A stretch of DNA of 64,000 nucleotides, from assembly GCF_048128805.1 (NCBI RefSeq), contig NC_136012.1, forward strand, positions 14,380,225 through 14,444,224, read 5' to 3'. Below, one piece after another: positions 40,700-55,029 of this stretch. The first letter of the stretch is position 1. Each line of letters starts with the position of its first letter. This stretch comes from Centroberyx gerrardi (lineage: Eukaryota; Chordata; Actinopteri; Beryciformes; Berycidae). Below the pieces are notes generated by a model. That model was not told where the DNA came from. It was given only the letters and a program-made list of their open reading frames with translations, and made no database searches. A program made the translations under genes and the position numbers.

Positions 40700-41700
40700 G
40701 GGATTAAATTCATAGGAGGACAGAGGTGGAAAAGAGCAAACATTCAAGTAAATAGTGGTATAGTCGTAGGATGAAAACCAAAATAAATAAAATAATAGAA
40801 TAAAAAATTAAGATAGAGTTAAGATAAAAGATAAAAGACGTAAAAAGACAATAGAAAGATGATAAAAAGATGATAAAAAGCCGATAAAAGATAAAAAGAC
40901 GATAAAAAGACGACATCACATAAAAGCAAGTCTATAAAAATGGGTTTTAAGAAGTGATTTAAAAGAAGTCACTGATTCTGCTAGCCTTATCTCCTCAGGC
41001 AGGTCGTTCCAAAGCTGAGGGGCCCTGATGGAAAAGGTCACCTTTAGTTTTAAGTCTAGACTTTGGAACAGCCAGAAGGGCCCCGCCTGAGGATCTAAGG
41101 CTGCGCACTGGCTCATATGGGGTCAACATATCTGTTATGTAGCTTGGAGCCAGACCGAAACGTGCTTTAAAGGGTAACTTCGGTATTTTTCAACCTGGAC
41201 CCTATTTTCCCATCTTTTTGTGTCCATCCGGTCTGTGTGTAACTTCCTGCGACAACTCAACTCTCGCGAGACTTGGTCACACACAGACCGGATCAAGCGA
41301 AAGGTAAAGAAAAACGTTTCATTTCTCTGTAGGGTCCTTTCCATAATGTTGTCAGACACTTGTAATAACAATCTGAGCCTGTCAGTGGCAAAAACAAGCA
41401 CTTTTAGTGGACGTATATTGACGGTGCGATTTGCCCCGTCGGATTACATTGCAGCTCGTTTTGCGGCTGCCGGCTGAAGCGATCTCGCTCAATACTGGAC
41501 CAGTTTCAAAAATTGTTGTCCCCTTTAGTCACTTAGACACAAAAAGATGGGAAAATAGGGTCCAGGTTGAAAAATACCGAAGTTACCCTTTAAAAGTGAT
41601 CAGTAAAATCTTAAAATCGATTCTAAACCGAACAGGGAGCCAGTGGAGAGAAGCCAGGATTGGGGTGATGTGATGTCGTCTGTTAGAACCAGTAAGTGGA
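40700..41700 (-). mobile_element. LINE 3' fragment (L2/Rex1-like), split by a younger element
   Basis: On the minus strand, 41116-40916 encodes the end of a LINE reverse transcriptase: a FSIRAPQLWNDLPEEIRLAE-like peptide, then [15 protein letters not shown] 3'UTR with GATAAAAAGAC tandem units follows (about 40840-40920). The related flank resumes at 41594 (AAAGTGATCAGTAAAATC). The copy is interrupted at 41171-41589 and is not an active gene. Confidence 0.7.
41171..41589. mobile_element. 419-bp TTAA-flanked element with 54-bp perfect inverted ends
   Basis: The ends begin AGGGTAACTTCGG and finish CCGAAGTTACCCT. The arms 41171-41224 and 41536-41589 are identical for 54 bp in inverted orientation. 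TTAA lies on both sides (41167-41170, 41590-41593). A TTAA target fits piggyBac or Kolobok, and the AGGG terminus leans towards Kolobok; this is an inference. Inside, a 13-bp inverted repeat (41228-41240 and 41279-41291) encloses the palindrome TCTCGCGAGA at 41262-41271. No transposase. Confidence 0.88.
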
Positions 41701-42010
41701 AAGATACAGCGCTCTGAATGTTAGCTCACCTCTGTGACACACATACACACACACACTGGCACACGCAGTGTTACAGTTTAACTACAGGTTCTGACAGGAA
41801 AACACTGGAATGTGATAAACGAGGCGTGGAGGAGGTGAGGGAAGGAGGGACAGGAGGGACAGGAGGGGGAAGCGCGCTAAGCGTAGCCCGGGGCGACCTT
41901 CTTATACTTCAGATCTGTACAGGTGAGATCTGATGACAGAGGCATGATTTACACAGCGGGGTCCTGACTCACAGGAGTTGCACTGTTTTACACTGCTTTG
42001 TATTGTTTTA

Positions 42011-42046
<36 letters not shown>

Positions 42047-44852
42047 ACACACACATATTGAATCCTCTAAGCATCCCTAGCAGAGAGGCCATAGAGCCGG
42101 CCGTAGTAACCTGAGTAAGTGTATGACGAGGCAGCACTCAGGTAACTTCAAAGCTCCTTTTCCAACAAACATATCACATTTCTCTTCTGGAATGTTCCAC
42201 TGCTGGAGATATGCTGGCAGGAGCTTTTAGTGAGAGGCCATGTTTAACCGCTTTTGTTTGACATGAAAGAGAATCAGTCTGGAAAACATTGAATCCTTTG
42301 ATCGCTGCTAACACACCTCTGTGTGTTCGGACTCTCCGGCGTGGCGAAGACCAGGTGGAGAGCCTGTTGTGGTCGTGTAAGCTTAAATTTACGTTTGATC
42401 TTACACCGAAGCACCTGGGGAATGCAGAGGAAGAGAGAGAGAAAGAGAATAATGTGGTGACAAGACGTACACATACATTTACCCTAACAGAGAGCAGAAC
42501 TTTTATGTTGTTTAAAGGATGAAATACTTTTGAGGTTACGCTGCATTCTTTCAGGTGAATACACTTAGCGGAAGAATCCATGGATTATTTGAATTGTTTC
42601 CATAACACAATGCATTTGACTCAAGCCTTGCAAATGCATATCAGGTATGTTTGAAATTTGTAGCAACCACAACTAAACTACCATTGGATACATGTTGCTT
42701 TGAGCCAGGATGCCTGGTAGTGCTGACAATAGCTAGTGACCTGAAATTGGTGAGAAAGCATAGAGTGTTACAGCTGGAATCCGGGACTTTTTCCAGTAAT
42801 AAATAGCTATGTCATCCATCTGGACCATGGAGTCAGATTACACAATAGGCTACCAATTGGCAGTATTACCATGGTTGGAGACGCTCTCCATAGACCGCTA
42901 TTGACATTTTTGACTGGGTAAGACAAACCCTAACCCTAACGTTAGCCAACACAGGCTACCTGCGCTGGTACTAGCCGAGTGCCGCTAGCTAGTTAGCATA
43001 TTAGCCGATCCAAAGAGCTTACACTGAAAATAATTTTTGGCCAACCTGACTGATATGCTAGCGGCTCACACTGTAGGCTGCCGCTACTGTCAAGTCGCAA
43101 TATTTACACCTTCATAAGCGATGTTATTGCCTAATTTTGTTATTCCCTAGCATGCCATTTTTAATCGGGTGGGAACTGTTTACTGGTGAGCTGACAGCAC
43201 ACTGGCTGCTGCACCTTCTTTGATAATATCATTATTACTTCCATGGTTGTTTGGTTGAAGACAAAGGAGGCAAGGAAATCAGGGAAATCCCAGATTTCAG
43301 CAAGGATAGAAAGATATACACAAAGAACTACAGAGAGAGGGGAGAGGAAATAAAAGATAGAGAGATATTATACAGTGATTCATAGCCAGCCTGAGTTCAG
43401 GCTCTAACAGTTTAAGTACAGTGCAGGGTTGGGTTGGGCTCAGCTGAGCCGGATGACCCTGTGATTCAGGTAGACTGAATGGGTCCAGACACGCCTACAG
43501 GAAGCACCCCTGGACCTGTCTGTCCTGAGGCAGATGGCACTGTCAAACAAATGCACACGGAAGTGAGGCCAAAGATTGTTAGCATTCCACCAACATTCCT
43601 GAATGGCAATACTCCACAGCCTGGATGGCTATGGTTACACCGGTCATTTCGATGTGACTTTTATCATTCGATCATGCCAGGACATAGCAACAGGTCTGGA
43701 ACAATTTTGCTCACATTGCTATAAGAGCTTCAAAACCAGTTGTGGAAGTGGACAGACCTGCATTAGCCACAGTGTACATACAAGCAATGTAAAAAAATGG
43801 AGAGGGAGAGCAGGAAAAAGTAATGCAGATATAGATTTAAATGTATACAGCCACAGGTGACATATAAGTGTGGATATAGAGCAATGTAATTGATGTGATT
43901 GTTAGAATTAGATCTCAAAAATCACGTTTGAAAAGACAAGTGTAACCGCAGCCGGTGTCACAGACAGAGATCGATACCATCAGCCATTGCTGTCAGTTGC
44001 TCATACCATTCCTGACATTACTGTGAGAGGCAACCCCAGTTAAATATTTGCACTTCCTGCTATAAACCTGTACAGGATGACTGACTAATGAATACAGAGC
44101 TTTGAGAGAGTTATGAGAAGGACAGTGAAATACGATAGTAACGAAGAGGGCAAAGAGATAATTAGAAAAAAGAGCGGGAGAGATGGAGGGAGGGAGACGG
44201 GTCAAAAGGACAGTTTGCAGCTCCAACCATGGTGCTTTTTGCCTGTCAAGGCGTCTTTCATCACCCTTCCTGCGGTTTCACTTCTCGTGGAGGATGTTTC
44301 CTCATCCCCCACATTTCGATACTGTTTAAAAGAATCCACACCCTATTTCACTATCTGGTATTGGTTGAACTTTTTTCTTCTGGCACTCAGAGTCCACTCA
44401 TCTTAAAAATTAACCCAATAACGACGAGGGGGTGGGGGGGAAACAGAAACCCTGAACCCTGACCTAAATTGCAGTCTCATGGCGACTCTGTCACTCGCTG
44501 CTGTGGCACCTGCTGGACTTTGGACCTTGCACCAGATCCAATGTGTGTGTTGTACAAATTCACAGAACTGATGGCATGATCGAGATTAGCTCACACCACA
44601 GCTTCTGCTCTGGGAGGCTGGAGAAACTGGAATTTACATCACTTTCATCCCCAGAACTAGTGCTAAGATTACAATTAGTATGTGTTTGTGGAATCTGTGT
44701 GGGGATTTTTTTTCGAAGGGAAAAGTCACTGATACCCGTGTGTTGCTCTGTCTTACTCACTCCTTGTCTGATCTGTCTGAATCGCAGACAGTCATAATAC
44801 GATCAGAATCTCAGTAATCGCTTGTCTTCCTAATGCTCTCTGGCCTCGGCAT

Positions 44853-44924
<72 letters not shown>

Positions 44925-46587
44925 CCTATTATCCAGCTCCCCATTGGTGCCTATGTAACAGGAGCTTTCTCACAGAATGGAGAATGTCACAACGATAGAT
45001 CTCCATTCTACAGGCTCTCCTGACCTTCACACAATGCTGCTTTTGAAAGCCTAAATGTCTCTGCACACAGGCCAGGCAGTTGGTGTGTGTGTGTGTGTGT
45101 GTGTGTGGCAGGGGGAATCCCTGAGACAAAAAGTGTTTTTTTACAAGCCCAGCAATTGAATGGTGCATATTGCCAACATAAGCACGGTGCCCTCTCTTTC
45201 TAAGATTAGCAGACACTTTCTTAAACAATGTGGATTCTTTTAGTCTGTCACAAGCCAGAATGAAATGGATATATGGAACAGGAGAGAAGAGAGAGAGGGA
45301 GAGAAAAACCATTTGTCCCCGGGAACACAAGTCTGGGTTTCCTTGAGTGAGTGATGCCTCCCATGATGAAAACCCTGTTTATTTTTCTATCATGGACCAC
45401 ACTCACACCCCGCAGGGAGGGAATACGCTGTCTGTCTCAGCTGCGCCTCATGGATTATGCGAAATATGGAGAGGATGTGGGGGAGACAGACATGTTCTGT
45501 TTGACGTGAACGGTCCTTCCCTCAAAATAAACCCAAAGCGGTGCAGACGGACGGTCAGGGAGTCTGATGACTTGGCTGACACGCTGGATCTGACCCTTGT
45601 GACGAAGAAGGGAAGGAGAGTTCACCTGCCTCACAGATGATATGAACACTGATATTTGTCACTCCAGATATAAAACAATATATTTTCTTTTTGTGTTTTG
45701 ACATGTCAGATTAGTGGGACAACACAGGTTCATAGCGATATTACACTGAAAAATCGTCAGTGTTAATATAACTCTGAGAGTGTAAATTAACACTGTGCCG
45801 GTGTTCATATAAGTCCACACCCATCACAGTTATTTTAACACTTTTGATAGTTTTGAATTCCCGCCCCAGAGCTGTATCAGCGCTATGACTGGACAAACAA
45901 CTCTCCAATCAATACTTGTCAACTCCAAATAACTGGCACTGAAAAGTCAACATGTGTTACAGTAATACTGGAAAGTTTGCTGTGTAGCTTGGATTCATAC
46001 CAATTTTGAGAATCAGTCATGATGCCAAGTTGTGGCTATAATCAGGAAGTGGTAGGTTTTATAAGGTACATTTAATCTGTAGTAGTAATTTAGTAATTTA
46101 TCTTCAATAATTTATCTCGTAATTTGCCTAGAAACAAAAACAAATGTGCTTATCAGACCATGATTAAATAAAAATACCCCAAAGGATTGGGGTAAACACA
46201 CTGTAGAGGGAATTAAATGTTGTTTCCTAGTGAAGGTGTGTGGCAAAGTGTCGACAGCGGTGCTCTGTCTGGACATGTGTGTGAGCAGAACCTCTGAACC
46301 TGTCATGACATCACGCTGACTGATTACCCGTCTCACAACTAAGGAATGCAGCGCGGGTTTCCCTCTCCCTCCTTCCCTCTCTCTCTCCTTCCCTCTCTCT
46401 CTCCCTTGCCTGTTCTTCAGTGTTGGGACAACGTGGACCGCTGCATCAAACAGATAGCCGTTTATTGCCTTGCCTACCACGCGTTTAGTTTCCCTTTCCA
46501 CCTTATGCATAATTCTGTTGATCCTGTAAACAGACGCTCCGACCAGTGACCATGTTGTCTACTGAGATACTGACACCCTCCAAGCCA

Positions 46588-46629
<42 letters not shown>

Positions 46630-47690
46630 CAGATAACACCTATCAACACATAAACAATTTATAGCCCCTACCTCCTAAGCCACTGTATGAATACAGTGCC
46701 TGTTCATAGCTCAGAGGTCATAAAACACTACGCGGGGCGACTAGCGCAGCACTGACTCAAGCGTTTTGCCAAGACCACTGGGCTTTGATTATATTAACAC
46801 CACATTCACAATTTATTACCCCATTGCAAATAAATCCAGCATCTAAGAATACACAGCATGCGGTGTAGTTTTGCAATCAAAAGCTGCAGAATAATGCACA
46901 CGCAGTATTGTATGTGGGTGCAGTGGCTAAAAAGTGGAGCGTGGGGGAACCATACATAGCATGCAGTGAGTGTACATAGCCAGCATTCCCCCCACCCTTA
47001 CTCTGTATTTAGCAGCCCCCCCCCCCCCCCGCCATGATCTACAGGCCGTCATGACCTCATCATCCAGGAGGCTCGTGCATTCACGTGGTCAAGGGGCAGG
47101 GGGTAGCCAGGGGTGTTAATTTACAAGTTAACATGATGTCATTAAACTACACACACACACACACACCCTTATCACAGCCCAGACTTGACCTCAAAATTAA
47201 CCCCCCTCTGCGTTCAAAGCAGGTCTCTCATCAGGCAATATCATTGCAGCAGGGCATCGTGTGTGTGTGTGTGTATGTGTGTGTGTGTGACTTTCACGCT
47301 CTGAGGATTCAACGTGTGATGACATCTTTTTTCAGCACTTGTCAGAATAAGCCGCCTCGCCCCGGGTCATTGTTTATCAGCAGGGTGGATGGGAGTGTAT
47401 GTGTGTGTTATTAATACCCCAGAGGCAGTCAGTTGGGGGGATTTGAGAGGCTTCTTGGGTTTCAGTGCTTCTGAGCTCACAGACAAATGTCCCTACATGG
47501 CGGGTTTCTTCTCCACTCCGATGTGCTAACGACTTGTCCCCCCCACTGAAGATGCCAATCCATCAGACCCCACTCTGCACCGCATCGCTGTGGCCTATAT
47601 GATCTGCTACGTGAGCAAGCACACGCGCACACACACACATACACACCCATGGACGCGCACACACACACACATGTTGCATCCATGCACACA
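41701..47690. other. Gene-free interval with long CA repeats
   Basis: (CT)(CA)n 42010-42056; perfect (CA)n 44854-44922; (GT)n 45081-45107; (CA)n 46589-46627; a 15-base C run 47016-47030; (GT)n 47259-47288. A possible MITE with GTTAATATAAC/GTGTAAATTAACAC words starts near 45745. No exon is supported. Confidence 0.5.
44854..44922. repeat. Uninterrupted (CA)34 microsatellite
   Basis: Sixty-nine bases of pure CA without a substitution, the longest perfect dinucleotide tract in the window. Likely highly polymorphic. Confidence 0.97.
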
Positions 47691-48005
47691 AATGGGGCAG
47701 CAGTAGCTTAGAAGTTGGAGAAGCAGACTTGTGACTGGAAGGTTGCTGATTCAAGCTGGGAGAATCTGGGTGGGGTGGGATGGGGTGGATGACAATCACC
47801 ACCCCCCTCCTCAACAATGGCTACTGCGGTGCGCTTGAGCAAGGTACTGAACCCCCAACTGCTCCAGTGGGGCTTTTCAGTGTCCAACAGTAGAGGACTG
47901 TGGTTGCACTGGTTTAGCTGAATTAATGTGAAGCAGGGTGTGGCTGAAAAAGAGCATACATGCTTAGTCACCTTTCCCTGGTGAAATAAAGGTTAAACAA
48001 CTACA
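47691..48005 (+). mobile_element. tRNA-derived SINE, nearly full length
   Basis: The head AAATGGGGCAGCAGTAGCTT is followed by a box-B-like GGTTGCTGATTCAAGC. Then come GCTTGAGCAAGGTACTGAAC and the typical tail CCCTGGTGAAATAAAGGTTA. The central part carries extra GGGGTGGGAT-like sequence. Confidence 0.7.
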
Positions 48006-49984
48006 TAAACGTAAAAAAAAATACATGTGCACTCACTGCAAAAACGAATTTGCTGTATCGCTTCCTAAGGAGTTGTATAGTCATGCATGTCTGGGAACTC
48101 TACATAGCAGGATAACAGGGATGAGGCCAGTCCATGCCACGGGCAGAACATATGCTGTGTGTTAGACTTTGGCCATCGATGCAGTGAGGCCAGTCTCAAC
48201 ACCGCTCTGCCTGGAGGAATGACTCTGCATGTCTGCCTCCTATTCTCTGACCTTGTATGTACGTTTGTCTGCGTTAACACTATCTGTCCTCTCAGTCTGT
48301 GTGCCTGCCTATCTGTCTGGCCGTCTATTTGCAGTATCAGACAGTCTCTCCGGTTTGCGTTTGACAGTTGATGTGTTATTCTGTCTGTGTGTCAGAGTGA
48401 TGTCATTCAGGTGCAGTGTGCCAGGGCAGAAGGCCCAGGTGTCACCATCAGCTTTTTTTTTCTCTCTCTGCCCTTTCTTCTGTTACCGGACACTTTACAG
48501 TCTGGGCTTAAACAGGCCACACACACATTCACATATGTACGCATGCGCACACACTGATACACACTTGCACACACACTTACACATGCAAATAGAGTGGGTA
48601 TGCATGCACATGTACACGCTAAAAAAACATGCAGTACATGCATACGTGAAGGTATGCACACACTTGCATGCGAGCAGGCATGGTGTAAGGATGCAGATGT
48701 TTAATGCTGCGCTGGAGGTCCAGTGGTGCAGCGTGACCTGTGGCACTGTTGTGGTCAAGTCGTGAGCCATTTTAAATAGTCGAGCCCTGGGATTGGCCCT
48801 TGGTGACTGATGGGCCACACTTTCCCTTCCTCGCTCTCTGGCTGTCTGTGCTTTTGCGCTGCGATGATGGATGCCCAGCCCTCTGTAAATATAGCCCTGC
48901 CCCAGCTAGTTAGCATGGTTGGCATGACCCAGGCTGGCGGTCATAAGCTAAATATATCTCCAAAATAAATACTTCCAGATTCAATTCTCAACTGTTGTTT
49001 GGACAGGCCTCAGCGTAAATCTCACAGAGAAAAAGAGTTAAAAAACCATTTGGTGTTGATGCAACGGCCTTGGCTTAAACTTCGCAGAATCAAAGAGTTG
49101 AGAAACCATAGAACGGGCCATTTTTTTTAGAGACCAGTGGGGGGAAAAGTGGTTCTGCCGCTCTCTACAGAGGCTTTGCCCAGTACTGTGGCGACTGTGG
49201 TGACGAGTCATCGCTGTGGTAACAAGTCATTGCCATGGTTTCCGTCCAAACTCTGAATTTGTGTTCAAATGCACTGATACTGTGGAATGGATGCTGTGGG
49301 TGGGGAAATGAGGACACCCAGCCAGCAGCAACCACAGTAAGTGACGCAAGTTGAGAGGATATGATGTTATTGGGGCAGCGAAGAGTCCGGTCAGGTGTGA
49401 TCATACTGAACAGCATAGTCACACCTGCTTCTCACCTGAATTCATGCAGAGAGAAGAACAATGGCACTTCCCTTTTCTACCCGCAGGTGACCTGTCAACA
49501 CCGATGCTTTATCAGATCAAATCGGCATCAATGCACCTACACATTCGCAAACCTGTGAGATCGCTGTAAACCGCTCTCAGATAATGGGTCATTGAAGTAT
49601 TCTAAAGGGGAAATGATTTGAATCCAGCGGGACAGGACAACAGACTCTTTGAGAGCAGTTCAGAAGAAGCTTATCAGACCGCAGCCACCGTGACCGCACT
49701 GGTAGGATGGAATCTTGCTGTGTGAGAGCTTCCATTCTCTCCACAACAATAGAAGGCCTTCTCCGCCTGCTTCCAGCCTCCTGCCTCTCCGCACCAGAAT
49801 AACCCAAATAGTTCTCCGGTTTTCCCCCTCCGCCGCTGTTTCCACCAATAGACTGATGCCAGCGACACCGTCACCTGTGCAGAAACATGCATGAGAAAGT
49901 ACAGACATGCCAGCGCTTTCCGAAACTCGCCTCTGGTTGGCTTAAACGTGGACTGTTTTCACAGCAGACCAGGAGCTGAACTCA
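48006..49984. other. Gene-free interval
   Basis: A degenerate CA-rich patch lies at 48520-48670. No exon or clear mobile element is present. Confidence 0.5.
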
Positions 49985-50205
49985 TTCATTTCTTTTTGAG
50001 GGTCACACAGGGGGCTGCAGCCTTTCCCAGCATGCACTGGGCAGAAGGCAGAGGAAACACCCTAGATAGGTCGCCAGTCCATCACTGGGCTAACACAGAT
50101 AGACAATCATAGACATTTAGTTGCTTTTTTTAGAGTCTCTAATTCACCTGACGTACGTGTCTGGAATGTAGGAGGAAACCGGAGCACTGAGCACAACAGC
50201 GCTAA
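49985..50205 (-). mobile_element. Antisense SINE fragment of the GGCGGCACGGTGG family
   Basis: It contains TAGGTCGCCAGTCCATCAC and GGAGGAAACCGGAGCAC, the reverse complements of conserved body words of the 33.5 kb SINE family. Ends are indistinct. Confidence 0.6.
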
Positions 50206-52548
50206 CCACTTGTATATCATATATTGCCCTGTTTTGAACACCTACCAACCTGAATAACATTTTCCAAAGCATACCTATCTGACTGATGATTCTGTTTTGT
50301 TTTTCCTCGGTTGGTACTTGGTGCCCTGTCTCTCACATCACAAAAATGCGGGACCTGAGCAACGCTGCTGTCAGAGAATGACTGCTGAAGGGAAAGGTTC
50401 GACAGAGAGATCATCAGTCTGTTATCACATTGCACCTCCACCCATGCACACAATAACAAGCTCTGTGTAGAGGCTGCCTTCGGGCTCTGATCTGCAGTGA
50501 TCTCTGCTTTGCATCCTACCGTGACTGATTACTGGGGAAATTTAATGATGGACTCGGATTGGGAAGTTAAGGGCAACTTCAAAATAAAATCTGAGATAAT
50601 ACAAAGCACGCCGTCCTCTTGGTTTTGTTAGCGCTGTGTTATGTGTTGCATGCTGAAAATACACCCTCACTATGGCACAGGGACAGGAAAAACACATGGA
50701 AAATCATACGTAACCCCTATCTGCTACTTATCTCTCACCCAAGGCACCACAAACAATGCAGAGGCACCAGCCTACGTAACAGACGATCCAGTCAACAAAA
50801 CTATTAAGTTGAGTTTGACTGCACGTATTGTTTGTTTCACACTCTTCCTGCTTGTCTTGTCTTGTTAATCCCATGGTTACCTTGAATGTTACCATCAGCC
50901 TGGTTGTTAGTCCCAATTGAAAGAGCCTACTCCTGTAATTTATGTTTAATAGTCACTTGATAGTAAGTGTGCAAAATGGTTATTGTGAAGCCTGTAAACA
51001 TAAGTAGGGATTGATGTGAAGGGTGGTGAAAGATGATAACATCTCCTGTGTTAACACAAATTCATGTCACTCATATTTGGGGAAAATATCTATTTAACTT
51101 CCACCATTCTCCTAGTGGTTAACTTCTGGAAAAAGGCTGAAGGGAGAACTCCTTACAGAATTATAAGCAAGCACAATTTAGTCTTTATTTCCTTAAGAAA
51201 CGGAGGTCTTTTCATGTTTGTGACAAAATGCGTTTGAGTTTTTATCATAGTGTTCTTGTTACTGTTCTCAGTTATGCCCTCATTTGATGGAATGAAAACC
51301 AATCAAAAGAGAATGACAACAGAGTGGGAAGGATCAAGAAGCAAGCCGGTTCAACTATTGGATGTAATCGTGAAACAGTAAATTTACTGTAGAATAGGAA
51401 AGTCATGTCTAAATTTCAGAGTGTCATTGTCAACACAGATCACTACTTCACAATGTACTGATTCAACACAAAAGCTTTCAGTAACAGGTTTATTCTTCCC
51501 AAAACGTCTACAGAAAGGTTCAAACAACCTTCTGTTCGCAGTGTGATGAAACTGAAGAATGATCATAATGGATCTGTGCCTGACCTGTCTGCTTATTATA
51601 GACATGGATGGTTGTGTATGTATGTGCTGTTTGGTTTGTGTTCACCCTGTTTGTGTTTGTTACTGGTTGTTGCATCGCTTGTGATGTTTCTGTGATACAC
51701 ACATTTCCCTCTGTGGGATTAATAAAGTTGTACTACTACTACTGCTAATATTGGAGGGATGAACACATACAGAGTGGTGCAAGCAGGATGTCCATTGCCT
51801 CTCCTTATCCGGTAATTCTTAATCTTCTCTCTTGACTAATACAGCTCCTGTGTCACTGTCATCCAGCTGCTTGCTGCCGCCCTGGTGTTGACCTCTGGTA
51901 GCACTGCACAGCTGCCTGTATTTTGTTGTGCTGCAGGATCTCAAGTCCTCTCCGGCATGCCACGCATTGTCCAGGGAAGGTTCGAGATTCCACACACTCC
52001 ACTAGGCGATAAAGCCAGAGATAGAAAGACGATGGAGTGAGAGAGGAGAGGGATAGAAAAGAGCGACGAGGCAGAGAGGTTGACCCTAAGTATTACTGTT
52101 TACTGAGAAAACAGGGGAGCCGGTCCGAGACTGATGTATTACCCTTCATGTTTTAGGTTTATGCTCTAATGTCTAATAGCTGCATTATTAAATGTCTGAT
52201 GTCTAAGGTCTGTGTGGCCGGGGCCACCCTTACATGACTCACTGCTTTATCTCATGCTCCAAGAATCCGGTGACCCATACACCCCACAGCATAACGAACC
52301 TGACCACTGAACGAGACCAAAGACCGATTCCCAGGAGATTCCCTCACTTTAATATCATCCAGACCTCTCAGTCTTCAGTTGGCTGCAGCCCATGTGGTTT
52401 ATGGCGCTGTCCAACTCAATATGCAGTGCTTTAAGTTGTGCTGTAGGAAACAGCTGACATAGTGCAGTATCAATAAGGACTGAGACATGCCATCAGCTCT
52501 GAGTGATTCAGGATGGAGGCAGCAAAGAGCCTGTTCCTGTCAATAAAT

Positions 52549-52624
<76 letters not shown>

Positions 52625-53328
52625 CCCTCCTGCACTCTGTCTCTCTCCTCATTCCTTCCATTCCTCATTGATCTGCCATCCAGGTCTCGGGAGGAGGAGG
52701 ACGGGTAAAGTGATCAGGCTATGACATCATTTTTTTGGCTACCTCATCCTTAATGCTGAATAATGTGTGTGTGTGTATGTGTGTGTGTGTGTGTGTGCTC
52801 CAGTCTTCCAGTCTCTCAAGGACAGACTCATACTATAAGTAACTGTTTCCTCCCTAGACGTTAGGGGTCCTGGGACACTAAGGGACTAGACTAGTCTAGA
52901 CTAATGATTTCCACTCTAAATGAAAACATCTCATTTCAGTGTCCTGTTTCCAGTCCTTTATAACATAGCTGTCGTCGCAGTAGATATAGCAGTAGCCTCC
53001 AGCGAGGGATTCCTCCTGTGTGATTGAGCAAAAAGGCTATCGGGGCCAAAATCAATAATTTGAAACAAATGGTGTGGTTATGGTACAGGTGAGTCATCTA
53101 AAGCTGGATGATTTCAGGCTGGTGAATATAATAACAGAGGTTTGGGGGTGAGGCAATCATGAGAGATGATGTGAAATCTGCTCAGGCAGACAGGTAGGCA
53201 CACTGGAGAAAGACAGACTGGTAATTGGTTGCTCGGGTTCCAATTTACACAAATGGCAAAAAAAAGAAAAAGGCCAATAAACTTGAACTGAGAGAGACAG
53301 GTCTGAATGACACATAGAGACACATAAA

Positions 53329-53370
<42 letters not shown>

Positions 53371-54779
53371 AGAGGAGAGTTTACAACATGGGCTTGTTGT
53401 TATGCTGAGCTGTTGCTAGGAAACAAGGTGAGAGCCGGAAGGCATGGTTTCAGGTAACGCTCAGGTGTTTCTTAATCCCGCCCGCACTCACTCACTCACT
53501 CCTCCTTTCCCTTATCTCCTACCTCCTTGCCTCACTCACCGGCTGTCACAGGCTGCGTTCGCTCACAGTGCGCTGACAGATGCCAACTTGCTTGTTACAA
53601 CCCGCCCACTTCCCTCGGAAGCAAGCCTTATATAGGCATAAGGCTGGGTCTACAGGTACATCTCCCTCTCTTCAGTTTTTTCACTCTGTCTTGTTAAGTA
53701 GCTGTTGCTGAACCAGGTTCTCTCTGGTTATGGCTCTTTGATAAGCACTGAAGCCAGAATATTATGTCTCGGTTGACATGGCAGTAAAGACAATAAAGGT
53801 TCCCAGCCAGAGAGACGAAGGTTCACTTTGATTACTAATAGCAACGTCTGGCAGGGACCAGACTCACCTTATGAACTGGTTTCCTCCCTTTCATCAATAC
53901 ATCACACACACATGTACACTCATGGACAGACTGACCGACACACTAAGTCACACAAAAGTCTTTCTCATTTTTCTCTGAGTCGGCCATGCAGTCATCACAA
54001 ATCCACGTTTCTAGAATCTAGACAGCTCCTAGTCTGCCTCCTGTAACAGAGGAGACACGCTGGAAAATGTCATGAAGCACATTACACATTTTACTCCAAA
54101 CAACTTTCTTATCATCACTTAAAACTCAACCTCTTATCTCGCTGCCGGGCCGTGCCACCCACTCTTTGCCACATTCCTGTTATCAGTAAGACAATGTAGA
54201 GAGGACTTTTCCATTCACCAATCGCCCCCCAGTGGGTCCACATCAGACGTGGCTAGGAAGTCAAACCCACTCACTCCTGGGTGCGGTCCTGGGCGATGGG
54301 GCAACGTGTGTGTGTGAGTGTGTGTGTGTGTGTGTGCGCGCGTATCATCACATTCTGGGGTAGAAAAGTGGTCACAGAATCATAACAATAACAGACTCAC
54401 TGGAAAGAGCCCAGAGCTCCCCTAATGCGCTGTATGATGTCATGGTGTCTGTTTTGTGTGTGTGTCTACAACTGGAATTCATTGGAGCCACACACGATGG
54501 GGAGGATGTGTCTGGAAAAATGTGATTAGTATTAAATGATTGATAAAGGCGACCTAGACTACCACAATGATTTATCTCTAATGCCTAAACGCTGCAAAGT
54601 CAATTGTCAATATTTATTTTATTAACACAATGCAGGTAATATAATAACATCATCACTGTCCACAGGTCCATGGTGTTCTCTTCATAGACAAAGACTGTCT
54701 CACACATGTTGGCTGACTGACTGGAGTCTCATATGGGCTTGAATTTGAGCAATGTTTGGCATGGTAAACAATAAAGCCG

Positions 54780-54828
<49 letters not shown>

Positions 54829-55029
54829 TGGAAGTACTTGTGTGCTAGGTGTGCCGGGAAGTTTATACAGATTAGCATGTGTTCCTAAGGTGTGCCTCTG
54901 TGTCTTGCTGGATTATTATCCGGGCCATGACAGAGGTTTACGACAATAATCTTGTAAAATTGAACACCACATTCCATACTATAGCTAGATTGTTGTTATC
55001 ATATGCTGTTGCTACGCGTGGTTTCACCA
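50206..55029. other. Gene-free interval with microsatellites and a LINE tail
   Basis: At 51695-51740 the words TTTCCCTCTGTGGGATTAATAAAG resemble a fish LINE 3' tail ((ACT)n follows; the word is given only as a description). (TC)n(AC)n 52552-52624; (GT)n 52763-52797; (CA)n 53332-53369; (GT)n 54307-54337 and 54784-54828. No exon is supported. Confidence 0.45.

Noticed and set aside
40916..41116. 66-codon minus-strand open frame as a gene
   Set aside because: The translation ([24 protein letters not shown]) is the C-terminus of a LINE reverse transcriptase in a decayed copy.
42927..42940. Telomere-like CCCTAACCCTAA
   Set aside because: Only two units in ordinary sequence rich in TAGC words; too short for an interstitial telomere.
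48229..48765. 178-codon plus-strand open frame
   Set aside because: Composition follows CA/GT-rich sequence (His/Thr/Cys/Val runs). No splice context or recognisable domain.
53457..53640. CpG-containing ACTCACTCACTC region as a promoter
   Set aside because: No exon follows in either direction and the pattern is simple ACTC repetition.
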